Shown piece after piece: positions 28,385 to 36,485 of a stretch of DNA of 64,000 nt (the stretch's first letter is position 1; the number at the start of each line of letters is the position of its first letter). Position numbers and translations under genes: made by a program. Source of the DNA: Cellulomonas triticagri (GTDB lineage: Bacteria; Actinomycetota; Actinomycetes; Actinomycetales; Cellulomonadaceae); NCBI RefSeq assembly GCF_003696205.1, contig NZ_RFFI01000001.1:52071-116070 (forward strand). Reading direction: 5' to 3'. The notes under the pieces are model-generated. The model was not told the DNA's origin, did not search any database, and saw only the letters and a program-made list of their open reading frames with translations.

Positions 28385-29008
28385 TCAGGGCCGGACGAGC
28401 GGGTGCAGGCCCGCCGAGCGCGCGACCGCGTCCTGCGCGCCCGTCGTCTCCAGCCAGTTCGCCAGCAGCCGGTGCCCGCCCTCGGTGAGGACGCTCTCGG
28501 GGTGGAACTGGACCCCGTGCAGCGGCAGGTCGCGGTGCTGCAGGCCCATGATGATGCCGTTGGCCCGGGCGGTGACGACGAGGTCGTCCGGCACGGTCCC
28601 GTCCACGACGGCGAGCGAGTGGTAGCGGGTCGCGGTGAACGGCGTCGGCAGGCCCGCGAACACGCCCTGCCCGTCGTGCTCGACCTGGCTGGTCTTGCCG
28701 TGCATGAGCTCGGGGGCGTGCGTGACGGTGCCGCCGAAGACCTCGCCGAGCGCCTGGTGCCCGAGGCAGACACCGAGCATCGGGGTGCCGGTCGCGGCGC
28801 AGTCACGGATGACCTGCATCGAGGCTCCCGCGTCGGCGGGGGTGCCGGGGCCGGGCGAGACGAGGACGCCGTCGAACCCGGCGCGCTCGGCGAGCGGCGG
28901 GACGGCGTCGTTGCGCACGACGACGGTCTCGGCCCCGAGCTGGTCGAGGTAGCCGACGATCGTGTAGACGAAGGAGTCGTAGTTGTCGACGACGAGGATG
29001 CGGGTCAC
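28385..29008 (-). CDS. Class I glutamine amidotransferase (PabA/TrpG-like)
   Basis: 207 residues from ATG 29008. Class I glutaminase domain: Cys81 in LGVCLGHQALGEV, and the His-Pro-Glu triad partner in VQFHPESVLTEGG, with SPGPGTPADAG loop. It releases ammonia from glutamine for a partner enzyme of the anthranilate or aminodeoxychorismate synthase type. In this position next to the kinase block, actinobacteria usually encode the TrpG/PabA-like protein; the partner is not in the window. Five nucleotides separate its start from the stop of the upstream small membrane gene. Confidence 0.9.
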   Translation of the reverse strand: MTRILVVDNYDSFVYTIVGYLDQLGAETVVVRNDAVPPLAERAGFDGVLVSPGPGTPADAGASMQVIRDCAATGTPMLGVCLGHQALGEVFGGTVTHAPELMHGKTSQVEHDGQGVFAGLPTPFTATRYHSLAVVDGTVPDDLVVTARANGIIMGLQHRDLPLHGVQFHPESVLTEGGHRLLANWLETTGAQDAVARSAGLHPLVRP

Positions 29009-29012
29009 GGGT

Positions 29013-29171
29013 TCACTCCCCCACGGTGGTGTCGTTGAACGGCATGTACGGCGCGAGCCACGGGAACAGCCACGTGAAGCAGGTGGCGAGCACGGCGGCC
29101 GCGAGGACGAGCAGCAGCAGCACGCGGACCACGGCGGGTCCGGGCAGGTGGCGCCACAACCAGCCGTACAT
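29013..29171 (-). CDS. Small membrane protein between sortase and amidotransferase
   Basis: 52 residues: MYGWLWRHLPGPAVVRVLLL, then LVLAAAVLATCFTWLFPWL and a short APYMPFNDTTVGE tail. One or two hydrophobic helices. Its ATG overlaps the sortase stop (TGATG), so translation is coupled to sortase. It has no known catalytic motif. Small proteins in this slot are conserved near class E sortases in actinobacteria; a role as sortase partner is possible. Confidence 0.75.
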   Translation of the reverse strand: MYGWLWRHLPGPAVVRVLLLLVLAAAVLATCFTWLFPWLAPYMPFNDTTVGE

Positions 29172-29959
29172 CAGGAGACCTCCGCGAGCTCGGCGGGCAC
29201 GCCCTCGGAGACGGGCGCCCAGTAGTCCAGCACGCCGTGCACGATGTACCGCTCCCGCGCGGAGAACATCGGGTGGCAGGTGGTCAGGGTGATGTACCGC
29301 TCGGTCGGCTCGGCGTCCGGCTGGTTCGGGACGGGCGCGATGACGCGGACGTCCTGCGGCATGACGACCTCGGACGCGGTGACCCGGTAGACGTACCAGG
29401 TGTCCTGGGTCCACACCACGATCGGGTCGCCCTCCTGCAGCTCCTCGATGCGGTTGAACGGCTTGCCGTAGGTGGTGCGGTGCGCGGCGAGGGCGAAGTT
29501 CCCGACACCGCCGGGCATCGCGGTGCCCTCGTAGTGCCCGACGCCGAGCGGGTTGAGGACCCGGGGCCGGTCGGTGCCCTGCGTGATGGTGCGGGTGGGC
29601 TCGCCGTCCCAGCGCGGCACGCGCATGGACGCGAACGTCGTCAGGTACTCGGGCTCGTCGAGGACGGGCGGGTCGTCGTAGCGCGGCGTGACGACGGTCG
29701 GCCCCTCGTCGCCGACGGGCTGGAGCGGGACGTCCCAGCCCTGCTCCTCGACGATCGCGGCCTGGGCGCTGTTGGCCTCGACGTCGGTCCACCACAGCTG
29801 CCAGGCGAGGAACGCGAGCAGGAGCACCCCGGCCGTGATGAGGAGCTCGCCGAGCACCCCGACGGTCCCGAGGAGGAAGCCGCCACCGCGCCGCTGCTGC
29901 CGCTCGTGCCGGTCCCGTCGCGTCGTGGGCGCGACGGGCGGCACCTCCGTGCTGCTCAT
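29171..29959 (-). CDS. Class E sortase
   Basis: 262 residues from ATG 29959 with GGAGGACGAGG upstream. One N-terminal membrane helix (about 30-55, LGELLITAGVLLLAFLAWQLW) after a basic cytoplasmic end, so the catalytic domain faces outward. Catalytic residues: His in FALAAHRTTYG, Cys228 in TLTTCHPMFS, and Arg in the following SARERYIVHG. Class E sortases cleave LAXTG-like signals and attach proteins to the wall or pili. No sortase substrate was recognised in the window. The gene overlaps DUF881 by 4 nt. Confidence 0.93.
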   Translation of the reverse strand: MSSTEVPPVAPTTRRDRHERQQRRGGGFLLGTVGVLGELLITAGVLLLAFLAWQLWWTDVEANSAQAAIVEEQGWDVPLQPVGDEGPTVVTPRYDDPPVLDEPEYLTTFASMRVPRWDGEPTRTITQGTDRPRVLNPLGVGHYEGTAMPGGVGNFALAAHRTTYGKPFNRIEELQEGDPIVVWTQDTWYVYRVTASEVVMPQDVRVIAPVPNQPDAEPTERYITLTTCHPMFSARERYIVHGVLDYWAPVSEGVPAELAEVS

Positions 29960-30876
29960 CCTCGTCCGTCCTCCCGGCGTGCCTGCGTGGCGGTGCTGTC
30001 CCCCGAGACGAGGCCCGGCAGCACCTCGGTCCCGGGCGGCACGCTGGCGTACCGCATGTCGACCGCCCCATCGTAGGCGGGCACGTCGAGGTCGGTGGTC
30101 GGGCGCGAGACCTCCCAGCCGAGGCCGACGACGTCGACCCAGGACCGGTAGGCCCGCACGGCGGGGTCGGCGTCGAGCGCCGAGAGCAGCTCGGCGGGGT
30201 CGCCGACGGCGGTGACGACGTACGGCGGCGAGTACCGGCGGCCCTGCAGGGACAGCACGTTGCCGATGCACTGGAACGCGCTGGTGGAGATGACCCGCTG
30301 GTCCATCAGGGCCATGGCCTCCGCTCCCCCCGCCCACAGGGCGTTGATCACGGCCTGCAGGTCCTGCTGGTGCACGACGAGGTCGTCCGGTCCCGTCCCG
30401 GCGGGACGGGGGCCGTCGGCGGGCGCGTCGTCCAGGGTGACGGTGATGCCGCGACCGGAGACCGCGACCTTGCCGGACGCGATGTCGTACGCCTGGCCGG
30501 CGGTCTGCCACTCGAGCCCGACGGTGCCGGTCTGCTCCTCGGTGAGCGCGTCGACCTGGCTGCGCAGGTCGGCGACGCGGTCGGCGAGGCGCTCGCGCCG
30601 GGCGTCCTCGTTGGTCTGCAGCCCGGCGAGGTCCTGCGGCTGGCGGGCGTCGGTGCCTCGGGAGATGCGCGCGTTCGCGGTGAACAGCGCCCCGGCGAGG
30701 GCCATCACGAGCGCGATGGAGAAGGTGCCGCGCAGGGCCCGACGGGTGCGGGTGCGACGCTGGCGGGCGAGCCGGTGGGCGGCGCGGGCGCGGGCGTGGT
30801 GCAGCCGGTCGGCGTCGTCCGTGGGCGCGCCGGGGACCGCGCGGTGCGCGTGGTGCTCACGGTGCGGCTCGGGCAC
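29956..30876 (-). CDS. DUF881 family membrane protein
   Basis: 306 residues from GTG 30876, with GAGGGGG 6 nt upstream. A basic N-terminus and one membrane helix (GTFSIALVMALAGALFTANA) precede a long extracellular DUF881 domain with a coiled-coil start (ARRERLADRVADLRSQVDALTEEQ) and family motifs (GRGITVTLDDAP, LQAVINALWAGGAEAM, VVTAVGD). Function unknown; in the same neighbourhood in many actinobacteria. It is upstream of and overlaps the sortase (ATGA). The first 40 residues could be shorter if a later start is used. Confidence 0.85.
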   Translation of the reverse strand: MPEPHREHHAHRAVPGAPTDDADRLHHARARAAHRLARQRRTRTRRALRGTFSIALVMALAGALFTANARISRGTDARQPQDLAGLQTNEDARRERLADRVADLRSQVDALTEEQTGTVGLEWQTAGQAYDIASGKVAVSGRGITVTLDDAPADGPRPAGTGPDDLVVHQQDLQAVINALWAGGAEAMALMDQRVISTSAFQCIGNVLSLQGRRYSPPYVVTAVGDPAELLSALDADPAVRAYRSWVDVVGLGWEVSRPTTDLDVPAYDGAVDMRYASVPPGTEVLPGLVSGDSTATQARREDGRG

Positions 30877-30994
30877 GCTCGTCCCCCTCGGTCTCCCCAC
30901 TACGCTAGGCCACGTCACGCGGGTCCGGGCGTTCGTCCACAGGTGATGTCCCCGGACCGGCCACGTGGTCGATCGGTCGAGGTCAGGAGCAACC

Positions 30995-31243
30995 GTGCCC
31001 AAGTCCAGGACGCGGCAGAAGTCGCACTACACCGCCCCGCAGGAGCGCCCGGCGGGGCCCCAGGTGAGCCCGCCGTGGTTCGTCCCGGTGCTCGTCGGCC
31101 TGCTGGTGGCGGGTCTGCTGTGGATCGTCGTCACCTACCTGACGAGCTTCGCCTTCCCGATCCCGGGCATCGGTGCCTGGAACCTCGCCGTGGGCTTCGC
31201 GTTCGCCCTCGTCGGCATGGGGATGGCGACCCGCTGGAAGTGA
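30995..31243 (+). CDS. crgA: CrgA, septation regulator
   Basis: 82 residues from GTG 30995, with AGGAGC upstream and the conserved start VPKSRTRQK. Two membrane helices (PPWFVPVLVGLLVAGLLWIVV and NLAVGFAFALVGMGMAT) joined by YLTSFAFPIPGIGAW. CrgA localises to the division site and recruits PBPs and FtsZ partners. It is read divergently from DUF881. Confidence 0.95.
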   Translation: MPKSRTRQKSHYTAPQERPAGPQVSPPWFVPVLVGLLVAGLLWIVVTYLTSFAFPIPGIGAWNLAVGFAFALVGMGMATRWK

Positions 31244-31301
31244 CCTACGGGTGGGCGGCGACGGTCCTGCGGGGCCGCGCCGCCCGCCGGGTCGCCCACC
31301 G

Positions 31302-31455
31302 TCGTCCCCAGGTCGACGCCGGTTGTCCCCAGGGTGAGATCCCGATGATCCCGGGCTCCGACGCGTCGTTGCGGGGCCCTGTCCCCAACGGTGCACAACC
31401 CTGTGGATAACTACAGCCGTGTAATTCCACACCTGTGAGCAACGCTGGGGACGAG
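31302..31455. promoter_or_regulatory. DnaA-box-like cluster between crgA and rhomboid
   Basis: One perfect TTATCCACA box lies on the minus strand at 31402-31410. Weaker matches nearby: TTGTCCCCA at 31323, CTGTCCCCA near 31379, TTCCACAC near 31425, plus inverted GTCCCCA words at 31303 and 31446. No gene. It could be a DnaA-titration or regulation site for the flanking genes, or a remnant of an origin. Confidence 0.45.
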
Positions 31456-31457
31456 CA

Positions 31458-32318
31458 TCAGAGCGTCCCGTAGCTCACCAGGACGGCTCCCACGAGCAGA
31501 ACACCCGCGGCGACGCACGACCCCACCGCGACCGGCAGCCGCCGCTCCCGGGGGGCGTACGCGAACGCCGCACCCAGCGCCGCGCCCACGACGGCGCCAC
31601 CGAGGTGCGCCTGCCACGCGACACCCGGCAGGACGAAGCCGAGCACGCCGTTGATGACGAGCACGCCGATGATCCCGCCGGCGCTGCGACCCACGCGCCG
31701 CAGCACGACGAGCACGGCGCCGAACAGACCGAACACCGCACCCGACGCCCCGACGAGGTACGTGTACCAGGACAGGTCGGCGGGCGAGGACAGCAGCAGG
31801 TACGCCACCGAGCCGCCCACGGCGCTCAGCAGGTACAGCGCGAGGTAGCGCCAGCGGCCGAGCGACGCCTCGAGGAACGGCCCGACCGACCAGAGCGCGA
31901 TCATGTTGAACGCGATGTGCGCGATGCCGATGCCGCCGCCGGTGGAGTGCAGGAACGCCGCGGTGAGGAACCGCCACGGCTCGCTCTCCCCCAGCACCGG
32001 CGCGAACGCCAGCGCCTCGGTCCACCCCGGGACCGCGAGCTGGGCGAGGTAGCTCGCCACGCACAGCGCGATGAGGGTGAGGGTGACGACCGGTCGGCCG
32101 CCGGTGACGCGGCCGCCGAACGCGGTCCGCGCGGGGCGCGTCTGCTGCGCGGCCTCGCGCACGCAGTCCACGCACTGGATGCCCACCGCAGCCGGGCGCT
32201 GGCACTCCGGGCACGTCGGCCGGCCGCACCGCTGGCACCGCACGTACGCGACGCGGTCGGGGTGGCGCGGGCAGACCGGGGGCGGAGCAGGGGCAGAGCC
32301 CGGCTGCGGAGTGGTCAT
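31458..32318 (-). CDS. Rhomboid-family intramembrane serine protease with N-terminal zinc-binding domain
   Basis: 286 residues from ATG 32318. Residues 16-53 carry four CxxC/H-like pairs (VCPRHPDR, VRCQRC, TCPEC, QCVDC), a zinc ribbon/B-box-like module. Six or seven membrane helices follow. Catalytic serine Ser192 in VGASGAVFG and catalytic His238 in WQAHLGGAVVG; the FNMI loop (IAHIAFNMIALWSVG) is also typical. It cleaves membrane substrates inside the bilayer; the substrate is unknown. Together with the downstream cyclophilin it forms a leftward pair. Confidence 0.93.
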   Translation of the reverse strand: MTTPQPGSAPAPPPVCPRHPDRVAYVRCQRCGRPTCPECQRPAAVGIQCVDCVREAAQQTRPARTAFGGRVTGGRPVVTLTLIALCVASYLAQLAVPGWTEALAFAPVLGESEPWRFLTAAFLHSTGGGIGIAHIAFNMIALWSVGPFLEASLGRWRYLALYLLSAVGGSVAYLLLSSPADLSWYTYLVGASGAVFGLFGAVLVVLRRVGRSAGGIIGVLVINGVLGFVLPGVAWQAHLGGAVVGAALGAAFAYAPRERRLPVAVGSCVAAGVLLVGAVLVSYGTL

Positions 32319-32325
32319 CGAGGAG

Positions 32326-32865
32326 TCAGGACTCGAACGAGACCGACTCGATCACCACGTCCTCGACCGGGCGGTCGCCCGGGCGGGTCGGGGTGGTCGC
32401 GATCGCGTCGACGACGGCACGGCTCTCGGCGTCCAGTACCTTGCCGAAGATGGTGTGCTTGCCGTTCAGGTGCGGCGTCGCGGTCACGGTGATGAAGAAC
32501 TGCGAGCCGTTGGTGCCACCCACCTGGCCCGAGACCGGGTCGCGGCGCAGGCCGGCGTTGGCCATCGCGAGCAGGTACGGCTCGGAGAACCGCAGCTCGG
32601 GGTGGATCTCGTCGTCGAAGGTGTAGCCGGGGCCGCCGGTGCCGCGGCCCAGCGGGTCGCCGCCCTGGATCATGAAGCCGTCGATCACGCGGTGGAAGAT
32701 CACGCCGTCGTACAGCGGGGCGTTCTTCTTCTCACCCGTGGCCGGGTCGGTCCACTCCTTGTCGCCGGTGGCGAGGCCGCGGAAGTTCTCCACGGTGGTG
32801 GGGGCGTGGTTCTCGAAGAGCTCGAGACGGATGTCGCCGCGGTTCGTGTGCAGGGTCGCCTTCAT
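32326..32865 (-). CDS. ppiA: Cyclophilin-type peptidyl-prolyl cis-trans isomerase (PpiA-like)
   Basis: 179 residues from ATG 32865 with AGGA 8 nt upstream; an ATG three codons earlier has a poorly spaced site. No signal peptide, so cytoplasmic. Cyclophilin signatures: FHRVIDGFMIQGGDP, GGPGYTFDDEIHPELRFSEPY, GTNGSQFFIT, LNGKHTIFGKV. It speeds proline isomerisation during folding. Its start region lies opposite the Ala-rich gene. Confidence 0.95.
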   Translation of the reverse strand: MKATLHTNRGDIRLELFENHAPTTVENFRGLATGDKEWTDPATGEKKNAPLYDGVIFHRVIDGFMIQGGDPLGRGTGGPGYTFDDEIHPELRFSEPYLLAMANAGLRRDPVSGQVGGTNGSQFFITVTATPHLNGKHTIFGKVLDAESRAVVDAIATTPTRPGDRPVEDVVIESVSFES

Positions 32866-33027
32866 GCCGATCATCCTGTCACGCCCCCCTGGACGTCCGC
32901 CGGGGACCCGACCGGTGTTCGCAGAGGGACGAACACCACCCACTTCGCCCGCTGCCACCTGCGCGGGAGGCCCGACGGTGGCAGAGTGGGACGTCACCGG
33001 ACCAGCATTGAGCGGGAGAGTGTGGAC

Positions 33028-33948
33028 ATGGCCTTCCTGACCCGACGGAGCAAGCTCGAGACCGTCACGGACCACCTGACCTCGGACAGCCTGAAGGCGA
33101 AGGCCGCCGACGTCGGCGCCGTGCTCGCCGACGCGGGCGGGAAGGCCGGCGACAGCGCCGGCCGGTTCGCCGCCGTGGCGAAGGAGCAGGCCGCCGACGC
33201 GGGCGTCGCCGCGAAGTCCGCGGCCGAGCACGCCGTCGAGTGGACGCAGCCGCGCGTCGAGGCCGCGATCGAGTGGCTGATCCCGCGCATCGACCACCTG
33301 TACAAGGAGAGCGTGAAGGCCGCCGCCCCGCGGGTGGAGAAGGCCGCGACCAAGGCCGCCCCCGTCATCGACACCGCGCACGACAAGCTCGTCGACGACC
33401 TGCTGCCCAAGCTCGTGCAGGCCGTCAACGACGCCGCGGTGCGCGCGGGCGGTGCCGTCGAGCACGTCGCCGACAAGGCCGCTGACAAGGGCGGCGCGCT
33501 CGCCGCCGCGGCCGCGGGTGCCGCCGCCGCGGCGACCAAGGCGGAGAAGAAGAAGCACAAGGGCGTCAAGCGGTTCTTCCTGGTCGCGACCGTCGTCGGC
33601 GCGGGTGCCGCCGTGTTCGCGTGGAGCCGGTCGCGCACGACCACGGACCCGTGGGCCGAGCCCTGGGAGCCGGAGGCCCCCACCGCGGACCAGCTGCGCG
33701 CCCGCGCGGGTGACGCCGCCGAGGCCGTGGGCGAGGCGGCGGGCGAGGCCGTGGCCCGCGGCCGCGAGGCCACCCGCAAGGCCGCCGAGAAGGTCGCCGA
33801 GGTCCGCGAGGACGTCGAGGAGCGCGTCGCCGACGCCGGCGAGAAGCTCACCGAGGCCACCGAGAAGGTCGCGGAGGCCGCGAAGAAGGCCACCCCGCGC
33901 CGCGCGGCCCCGAAGAAGCCGGACACGGACGCCGCGCCGGAGTCCTGA
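33028..33948 (+). CDS. Ala/Lys/Glu-rich helical protein with a possible membrane segment
   Basis: 306 residues from ATG 33028 (GGGAGA 8 nt upstream). Mostly long amphipathic helices made of Ala, Lys, Glu, Asp and Val (AADVGAVLADAGGKAGDSAGR; KAAEKVAEVREDVEERVADA; KLTEATEKVAEAAKKA), similar in composition to LEA/apolipoprotein-like or CsbD-type stress proteins. A short hydrophobic segment, FFLVATVVGAGAAVFAW, occupies about residues 192-208 and is followed by acidic DPWAEPWEPEAP. Function unknown. It may help in stress or membrane association. Not a family I can name with confidence. Confidence 0.65.
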   Translation: MAFLTRRSKLETVTDHLTSDSLKAKAADVGAVLADAGGKAGDSAGRFAAVAKEQAADAGVAAKSAAEHAVEWTQPRVEAAIEWLIPRIDHLYKESVKAAAPRVEKAATKAAPVIDTAHDKLVDDLLPKLVQAVNDAAVRAGGAVEHVADKAADKGGALAAAAAGAAAAATKAEKKKHKGVKRFFLVATVVGAGAAVFAWSRSRTTTDPWAEPWEPEAPTADQLRARAGDAAEAVGEAAGEAVARGREATRKAAEKVAEVREDVEERVADAGEKLTEATEKVAEAAKKATPRRAAPKKPDTDAAPES

Positions 33949-33966
33949 CCTCCCGCTGATCCACCC

Positions 33967-34000
33967 GCAGGGCCGGGCACCGCACGGTGCCCGGCCCTGC
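33967..34000. terminator. Bidirectional terminator between convergent genes
   Basis: Perfect 15-bp stem GCAGGGCCGGGCACC with GCAC loop and its complement. It ends the Ala-rich gene from one side and the GlpD-like gene from the other. Confidence 0.85.
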
Positions 34001-34032
34001 GGCGTCCTGTCGTCCTGGTCCGAGGCGTCGGC

Positions 34033-35655
34033 CTAGTCGACCGGCAGGCGCACCGCCGTCCGGGCGGCGGCGACCTCCGCCGCCCGCCGTCCCGCGTCCC
34101 AGCCGCGCTCGCGCGCGACGACGTCCGCCGCGAGCCCCAGGACCTCGTCCCCGGGGTCGCCGGTCTGCCCGACCCCGGTGCGCCGGAGCAGCACGTCCGT
34201 GAGGTGCACGGGGGCCTCGTGCCGGGCCGCGTACGCCACGGTGGCGAGCGGCTCCCCGTCGGGCGTGACCGGGCGGGCGAGCGCCGGGTCCTCCCGCACG
34301 AGGTCGAGCACGGCGGCCGCCTCGGTGCCGTGCAGCCGGGTGAGCAGGGCGGCCGACCGCGCGTCGACGCCCACGGCGGCCGCGGCGGCGGTGGTCGCGT
34401 CCACCGCACCCGGCAGGTCCCCGGGCACGCACCCGTCCAGCGGCGTCCGGTCCGTGGTGGACCGGCGCACGGTCGTGCCGAGCCGGGTCGCGAGCCCGGT
34501 GACGACCCGGGACGCGAAGGCCCGCGCGGTCGTGTACTTGCCGCCGGTGGCGGTGACGAGCCCGGGGGCCCCGTCCCGGTCGTGGTCGACCACCTCGGAG
34601 GCCCGGGAGGCGGTGTACGTGTCGGTGCCGCCGCTCTCGGTGAGCGGTCGTAGCCCGCCGTACGCGGCGACGACGTCCTCGGGCGCGATCCGGATGCCGC
34701 CGGTGTTGCCGGTGCTGACGGCGGCGACCAGGTCGTCCACGGCGCGCCGGGTGAGCCGCCAGTCCGCGACCCGCCCGTGGTACGGCGTCTCGGTGGGTCC
34801 GACGAGACTGAGCCCGCGCCAGGGCGCGAAGCTGAAGTGCCCGTGCGGCAGGACCGTCAGCACCATCACCTCCGTCGGGACCCGGGTGACGAGGTAGATG
34901 CCCTCGGACCGCACGGTCGGCTCGGGTCCGGCGAGCGCGGCAGTCAGCGGGGTGGACAGCAGCAGGTCGCGCGCCCAGGGACCGGTGGCGTTCACCGTGA
35001 TCCGCGCCCGCACCAGACCCGGTCGGTCCGCAGCGAGGTCGGTGACCTCGGCCCCGACGACCCGCCCGCGCTCGACCACGAACCGGTCGGCGCGGGTGTA
35101 CGACGCCCACCGGGCCCCGGCCGCGGCCGCGGTGCGGAGGAACGCGAGGGTCAACCGCTCCGGGGAGAGGCAGAGGGCGTCGTGGTACAGCAGCCCGGAG
35201 CGCAGCGTGGGCAGGCCGAGGCGGTCGAGCTCGCTGCGGCGCAGGGTCCGGTGCGCGGGGATGCGCCGGTCGGGTGAGGCGCCCCGGTTCCGGTCGGCGG
35301 AGAGCAGGTCGTACGCGACGAGCCCGGCGTGCTCCACCGGTCCCGGGTCGGGCAGCACGATGGGCAGCGGCTCCACGAGGTTGGGCGCGATCCGCATCAG
35401 GGTGCGGCGCTCGGCCAGCGACTCCCGGACCAGGCCGACCTCCAGGCGCTTGAGGTACCGCAGCCCGCCGTGGACGAGCTTGCCCGTCGCGGCGGAGGTG
35501 GCGCCGCCGACGTCGCCCTGCTCGACCAGCGCGACCGACAGGCCGCGGCTGGTGGCCTCGTGGGCGAGCGCCGCCCCGGTGATGCCGCCGCCGATGACCA
35601 GCACGTCGACCTCGTCGTCCCCGGCGAACCGGGCACGGGTGAGCGTGGTGGTCAC
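34033..35655 (-). CDS. FAD-dependent glycerol-3-phosphate dehydrogenase-like oxidoreductase
   Basis: 540 residues from GTG 35655, overlapping the upstream kinase gene by 4 nt (GTGA). FAD-binding fold at the N-terminus (VDVLVIGGGITGAALA), then TSAATGKLVHGGLRYL, HDALCLSPERLTLAF, VNATGPWARDLL, GHFSFAPWRGLSLVGPTETPY and RPLTESG, all typical of the GlpD family. It probably oxidises sn-glycerol-3-phosphate to dihydroxyacetone phosphate, feeding electrons to quinone. The operon context (aldolase, kinase) fits a pathway that ends in dihydroxyacetone phosphate, so the substrate may be another polyol phosphate. Confidence 0.85.
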   Translation of the reverse strand: MTTTLTRARFAGDDEVDVLVIGGGITGAALAHEATSRGLSVALVEQGDVGGATSAATGKLVHGGLRYLKRLEVGLVRESLAERRTLMRIAPNLVEPLPIVLPDPGPVEHAGLVAYDLLSADRNRGASPDRRIPAHRTLRRSELDRLGLPTLRSGLLYHDALCLSPERLTLAFLRTAAAAGARWASYTRADRFVVERGRVVGAEVTDLAADRPGLVRARITVNATGPWARDLLLSTPLTAALAGPEPTVRSEGIYLVTRVPTEVMVLTVLPHGHFSFAPWRGLSLVGPTETPYHGRVADWRLTRRAVDDLVAAVSTGNTGGIRIAPEDVVAAYGGLRPLTESGGTDTYTASRASEVVDHDRDGAPGLVTATGGKYTTARAFASRVVTGLATRLGTTVRRSTTDRTPLDGCVPGDLPGAVDATTAAAAAVGVDARSAALLTRLHGTEAAAVLDLVREDPALARPVTPDGEPLATVAYAARHEAPVHLTDVLLRRTGVGQTGDPGDEVLGLAADVVARERGWDAGRRAAEVAAARTAVRLPVD

Positions 35656-36485
35656 GCGGGGCCCCCGACGGCCGCCGACCCGGCCTCGATGCGGCGCAGG
35701 AACCGCCGCCGCTCGCTCGGGACGTCCAGCAGTCCGAGCCGCAGCACCCGCGCGCAGGTGAGCCACCGCTCGACCTCGGCCGGGGTCAGCCCGGACACGG
35801 CGAGGTACCGGGCCAGGTAGTACCGCAGGACCGCGCGTCTCGACGCCGCGTACAGGGCCAGGAGCAGCGGCGGCGTCCCCGGGAACAGCTCGACCTCCCG
35901 CATGAGGACGACGGACATCGCGACGTCCGCGGCCGCGGGTCCCCGGCACGCGGACTGCCAGTCGATGACGGCGTGGCCCTCGTGGTGCTCGTAGACGTTC
36001 TGCGGGTGGAAGTCGAGGTGCAGCACCGAGTCACCGTCGGGCAGGTCCCGGAACCGGGCGCGCAGCCGGGTGCGGGTCACCGTGCCGAGCGTCCGCAGCC
36101 GCGGGGTGTCGAGCAGCGACACCGCGAGGTCCCGGACGTCGGGCAGCGCGTCGGTGCGCGCCTCGTGGACCCGGGCGTGCAGGTCGGCGAGCGTGCGGGA
36201 CATCTCCGGCAGGCGCCGGGGGTCCTTCTCCGCCTGCCGCGCGATGCCCGGCCCGGTGAGCCGGTCGAAGACGACGCCGGGTCGCCCGGACCGCTCCGCG
36301 AGCCCGAGGCAGCGCACGCTGGGGACGCCCAGGGCGTGCACGAGCGTCGCGGCGTCCCGCTCCTGGGCCACCAGGGCGCGATCCGTGCCCTCCGGGTACA
36401 CCTTGATGGCGGTGCCGACGCCGTACGCGTACACCTCGGACGTGCGCCCGTGCCCAAGCAGCGCACCCTCGTCGGGCGCCGTCAC
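35652..36485 (-). CDS. APH-family small-molecule kinase
   Basis: 277 residues from GTG 36485, which overlaps the aldolase stop. Aminoglycoside-phosphotransferase/choline kinase fold: a glycine-rich loop LLGHGRTSEVYAYG near the start, the catalytic HLDFHPQNV (H-x-D-x4-N) at about residue 163, and the metal-binding VIDWQSA at about residue 178. Such enzymes phosphorylate small molecules and methylthioribose as well as drugs. In this operon a sugar or polyol kinase is more likely than drug resistance. Coupled by overlap to the genes on both sides. Confidence 0.8.
   Translation of the reverse strand: MTAPDEGALLGHGRTSEVYAYGVGTAIKVYPEGTDRALVAQERDAATLVHALGVPSVRCLGLAERSGRPGVVFDRLTGPGIARQAEKDPRRLPEMSRTLADLHARVHEARTDALPDVRDLAVSLLDTPRLRTLGTVTRTRLRARFRDLPDGDSVLHLDFHPQNVYEHHEGHAVIDWQSACRGPAAADVAMSVVLMREVELFPGTPPLLLALYAASRRAVLRYYLARYLAVSGLTPAEVERWLTCARVLRLGLLDVPSERRRFLRRIEAGSAAVGGPA

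Noticed and set aside
29072..29085. CCACGTGAAGC near the sortase genes as a parS site
   Set aside because: Only the CACGTG core and part of one arm match; several mismatches to the 14-mer.
35652..36485. Antibiotic-resistance phosphotransferase
   Set aside because: The APH fold is shared with many metabolic kinases, and the overlapping aldolase and GlpD genes point to metabolism.
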